The notes under the pieces were generated by a model that saw only the letters and a program-made list of their open reading frames with translations, did no database searches and had not been told where the DNA came from. This document shows, piece after piece, positions 61,162 to 64,000 of a stretch of DNA of 64,000 nucleotides. Each line of letters begins with the position of its first letter. Position 1 is the first letter of the stretch. Location of the stretch: NCBI GenBank assembly GCA_035373905.1, contig DAOSOK010000009.1, positions 1 through 64,000 of the forward strand, read 5' to 3'. The translations under genes were made by a program, and so were the position numbers. The DNA comes from Candidatus Ozemobacteraceae bacterium (GTDB lineage Bacteria > Muiribacteriota > Ozemobacteria > Ozemobacterales > Ozemobacteraceae).

Positions 61162-64000
61162 ATGATCAAGCCCGACCAGATAATCGGAAGACACTACAGA
61201 ATCATCGCTCAACTGGGCGTCGGCGGCATGGGGCAGGTGTACAAGGCCCTAGACGTCAATCTCGGTCGGGAAGTCGCCATCAAGTTTCTTCTCGAGGCTG
61301 ACTCGAACGAGGAGATTCGCCAGCGGTTCATCAACGAAGGCCGCGTTCTCGCTACGATCAACCACCGCGCCGTCATCTCGGTATACGCCTCGGATATTGA
61401 CGAAGGCCTGAACGTACCCTTCCTGGTCATGGAGTTCGTCGACGGAAAGCCGATCGACCGGTTTCGCGACCAGTATCTCGAGAACCAGACGCTCCTGTTC
61501 GAACATTTCGTCGAGCTTCTCGACGGCATATCCGCCTGCCATCAGAAGGGTATTATACATAGAGATATAAAACCAGCAAATATCCTTGCGAACCGCGAAG
61601 GTCAGCTGAAGATCCTCGACTTCGGCATCGCCAAGACGGCGAAAAAGCAGACCAAGACGGGGGTCGCACTCGGCACGCCGCACTACATGGCACCCGAACA
61701 GTGTCTCGGAAAGGCCGACGTCACCCACAAGGTCGATATCTACGCCATCGGCGTCATGCTCTGGGAATTCCTCACCGGCAAGCTTCCTTTCGACGCGGGT
61801 GATTCAGCCGCTGACCCGGCCCTCGCCATCGCGCTGATGCACCTGAACGAGCCTCCGCCCCTAGAAGTCTTCACGTCGAATCCCGCCATCAGCAGGTTCG
61901 CCGATCTTCTGGGCCGCATGCTTGCAAAAAAGCCGGATGACCGGCCCGAAGTGAGCGAGGTCATGGAGACGCTCCGCAAGGAGCTCGTCTGCACGATTCC
62001 GTCCGCTGCAACCGGGCCGATCCCCGCCGTCTCTTCCGCCGTCTCCGGCCGGAGAGGCGCGATCAGGCTCATCGGTGATATTTACCAGATCCAGCGCGAA
62101 CTGGGAAGCGGGGGCATGGGAACGGTTTATCTCGCCCTCGACACGTCCCTGAACCGCCAGGTCGCAATCAAGCTCATGAACGAGTCGAACGCCCGGGACA
62201 CCGCCCTGGTCGAACGGTTCATTCGCGAAGGTCAGTTGCTCGCCACGGTCGGCCATCCGAATATCATGAACATCTACGCGTCGGCGATCGACCCCGAATC
62301 GGGCCGGCCGTTCCTCGTGATGGAGTATATCGACGGCGTTTCTCTTGCATCGCTGAAGCGCAACCTTCTCAAGGACCGCCGGAACGTTCCCGCCCTCATG
62401 CTCCAGTTGTTCGAGGGAATCGCGGCCTGCCACGCCCACGGCATCATCCACCGCGATCTGAAGCCGTCGAACATCATGGTTACGCGATCCGGCATACTGA
62501 AAGTGCTCGATTTCGGCATCGCCAAGACCTCGTCGAATATCACGCAAATGGGCATCACGATGGGAACGCCCGAATACATGTCTCCCGAGCAATGCATGGG
62601 CGTCAGGGACCTCACGCCTGCATCCGACGTCTACACGATGGGCGTCATTTTCTGGGAACTCATCTACGGCGACACGCCCTTCAAACCCGACACCGCCGAG
62701 AACCCCGAGTTGTCGATCGCGATGAAGCACGTTCATGCGACTCTGCCGGCCGGCGTGCTGATTCCCGACGAGTCGTTTGCCCCCCTTCTCCCCCTCGTCA
62801 GGAAGATGCTCGACAAATCCCCCGCCGCACGGCCACGGCTCGACGAACTCATCCAGGCGCTCGATGCTTATGTCGAGGCGCATCTCAGCACGGGCCAGGC
62901 CCTGCCGGCGACGCGACGGAAATCCCGCAGCATGCGCGCAAGCGGCCTGCAGGAGCTCCTTTCGGGTGAGGCGGAGGCGTCGGCCGGCCCCTTCCTGAAA
63001 CGCCGGTCCACCTGGCTTGGCGCCGGCGCGATCGCCGTCGCAGCCGCCCTCACCTACGCATTTTTCCTCGGCAAGCCCGACAACACAAAACTGCTGACCC
63101 TGCTCAAAGCCCAGCTCGAACAGCAACTCACCGCGGGCCAACTCCAGGAGGCAGTTCGAACTCTCGCCGATCTCGAGTCCGAACCCGGGGGCTCCGAAGC
63201 CGCCGCCCCCTTCCGGGGAAGATTGGCCGAACTGCTCTCCGCGAAAGCCCGGTCAAGCGCCTCGGCTGGCGATGCTTCACCCGCTCTGAGCCTCTACGAT
63301 CTCGCTCGGCAGATCGACCCCGGAAATGCGACCGCGACCAGCGGTTTCGAAAGCGTCAAGGCGTCGATCGACGCATTGATCGCGGCCGAAGCGAACCGCG
63401 CGCGGCTCCTGAATCGGTCGCGGGAACTGTTGCCTCTCATCCTCCCGGGATCGGGAACGGAGGAACTGGCGGGAATCATCGGCGGGCTTCGTCAGGTGGG
63501 GCTGGCAACCGAAGCGGCATCGATCGAGTCCGTTTGGATCGACACGTTCCTCGCCTCGGGCGATGCCGCCCTGGCAAGCGATCCGACCAGGGCCCTGGAG
63601 TATTTCGACGAGATACGGAAGCGGTTCTCCGAAACGAAAGGCATCGACGACCGGATCGCCGCGGCCCGCAGGCGGCAGGAGGAGGAACAGGCGCGTCTTC
63701 GCAAGTCCCGTGAAACGGCCGATCTGATCGCCCAACTCGACGATGCGTCCAGGTCATTCACCCCCGAATCAGATCCCGCGGCCTTCATTGCGCTCTGCGA
63801 CACGCTCGCGCAGATGGGCGAACGCGCAACCGCCGACACATACCGCCGCACGGCCGCGGCCCGGTTGTTCGAAACCGCGGAAACCCTCCTCGCCTCCGGG
63901 AAGAAAACCGAGGCCGTCCAGGCGATGAAACGCGCTTCGGACATTTTTTCCGGCCTTCCCGGCCTCGGCGACCGCCTCAAGCAGACGGAGGATCTCATTG
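61162..64000 (+). CDS. Membrane Ser/Thr protein kinase with two tandem kinase domains, truncated by the window edge
   Basis: At least 946 codons, open to the right edge. Kinase 1 (about 9-265) has GVGGMGQVY, VAIKF, HRDIKPAN, LDFGIA and MAPEQ. Kinase 2 (about 305-570) has GSGGMGTVY, VAIKL, HRDLKPSN, LDFGIA and MSPEQ. Both Hanks-type (PknB-like) domains keep the ATP-binding Lys, catalytic Asp and DFG Asp, so both look active. A membrane helix follows (about 614-634), then a helical, TPR-like extracytoplasmic region. It diverges from the AsmA-FHA genes. At HRDIKPAN in kinase 1 the codons are strikingly AT-rich compared with the rest. The C-terminus is outside the window. Confidence 0.9.
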   Translation, partial: MIKPDQIIGRHYRIIAQLGVGGMGQVYKALDVNLGREVAIKFLLEADSNEEIRQRFINEGRVLATINHRAVISVYASDIDEGLNVPFLVMEFVDGKPIDRFRDQYLENQTLLFEHFVELLDGISACHQKGIIHRDIKPANILANREGQLKILDFGIAKTAKKQTKTGVALGTPHYMAPEQCLGKADVTHKVDIYAIGVMLWEFLTGKLPFDAGDSAADPALAIALMHLNEPPPLEVFTSNPAISRFADLLGRMLAKKPDDRPEVSEVMETLRKELVCTIPSAATGPIPAVSSAVSGRRGAIRLIGDIYQIQRELGSGGMGTVYLALDTSLNRQVAIKLMNESNARDTALVERFIREGQLLATVGHPNIMNIYASAIDPESGRPFLVMEYIDGVSLASLKRNLLKDRRNVPALMLQLFEGIAACHAHGIIHRDLKPSNIMVTRSGILKVLDFGIAKTSSNITQMGITMGTPEYMSPEQCMGVRDLTPASDVYTMGVIFWELIYGDTPFKPDTAENPELSIAMKHVHATLPAGVLIPDESFAPLLPLVRKMLDKSPAARPRLDELIQALDAYVEAHLSTGQALPATRRKSRSMRASGLQELLSGEAEASAGPFLKRRSTWLGAGAIAVAAALTYAFFLGKPDNTKLLTLLKAQLEQQLTAGQLQEAVRTLADLESEPGGSEAAAPFRGRLAELLSAKARSSASAGDASPALSLYDLARQIDPGNATATSGFESVKASIDALIAAEANRARLLNRSRELLPLILPGSGTEELAGIIGGLRQVGLATEAASIESVWIDTFLASGDAALASDPTRALEYFDEIRKRFSETKGIDDRIAAARRRQEEEQARLRKSRETADLIAQLDDASRSFTPESDPAAFIALCDTLAQMGERATADTYRRTAAARLFETAETLLASGKKTEAVQAMKRASDIFSGLPGLGDRLKQTEDLI

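Overview
The window is a GC-rich bacterial chromosome segment with dense operons on both strands. A lipoprotein, a TamB/AsmA-like envelope protein, phosphatidylserine synthase and decarboxylase, PilT and a BatABDE operon point to a Gram-negative (diderm), probably piliated organism. The taxon cannot be fixed from this sequence. A deep-branching lineage such as Candidatus Riflebacteria would fit the mix of class III cyclases, Ser/Thr kinases, WG repeats and a Hyf/Ehr-like complex, but that is a weak inference. I see no tRNA, rRNA, CRISPR array, insertion sequence or prophage.

Layout. 1-4.5 kb: a truncated WG-repeat gene, a lipoprotein, and an SAH/MTA-deaminase-type amidohydrolase fused to a CYTH domain. 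4.7-12.3 kb (minus): a seven-gene operon in hyfB-C-E-F-G-H-I order for a membrane complex related to complex I and group 4 hydrogenases; its large subunit has lost the last nickel-ligand cysteine. 12.5-28.8 kb: a signalling region with a ~2070-residue protein carrying two class III cyclase modules, a histidine kinase, a PstS-like binding protein, pyruvate kinase behind a sigma54-type promoter, and two more cyclase genes, the first split by a frameshift. 28.9-33.5 kb (minus): pilT, an RNase Z-like protein, an NtrC-family regulator and an RlmM-like methyltransferase. 33.6-36.8 kb (minus): a Ycf46 / DUF1257 / TPR / DUF2997 module. 37-39.7 kb: three small genes (DUF1844, DUF1232, OB-like) and a decayed hybrid kinase. 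39.7-41.1 kb (minus): pssA and psd behind a consensus promoter. 41.2-49.3 kb (minus): batD-moxR-DUF58-SurA-like-DUF4381-batA-batB-batE. 49.5-53.7 kb: a radical SAM-thioesterase fusion, a TPR protein, a 5'-nucleotidase and RlmE. 53.9-64 kb: an M23 endopeptidase, an FHA protein, a large AsmA/TamB-like protein, and a divergent receptor kinase with two kinase domains, cut by the right edge.

The most striking theme is cyclase biochemistry. In the fused protein, module 1 keeps both metal-binding aspartates but has lost the purine lysine and the transition-state Asn/Arg; module 2 has lost the aspartates but keeps Lys/Thr/Asn/Arg. The adjacent pair at 22.9-28.8 kb splits the same residues between two proteins. 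Both predict a single composite active site, as in the C1/C2 halves of animal adenylyl cyclases. Other unusual architectures are the amidohydrolase-CYTH fusion, the CofG-like-hotdog fusion and the tandem kinase. Several genes start within about 10 bases of a -10 element, suggesting leaderless mRNAs.
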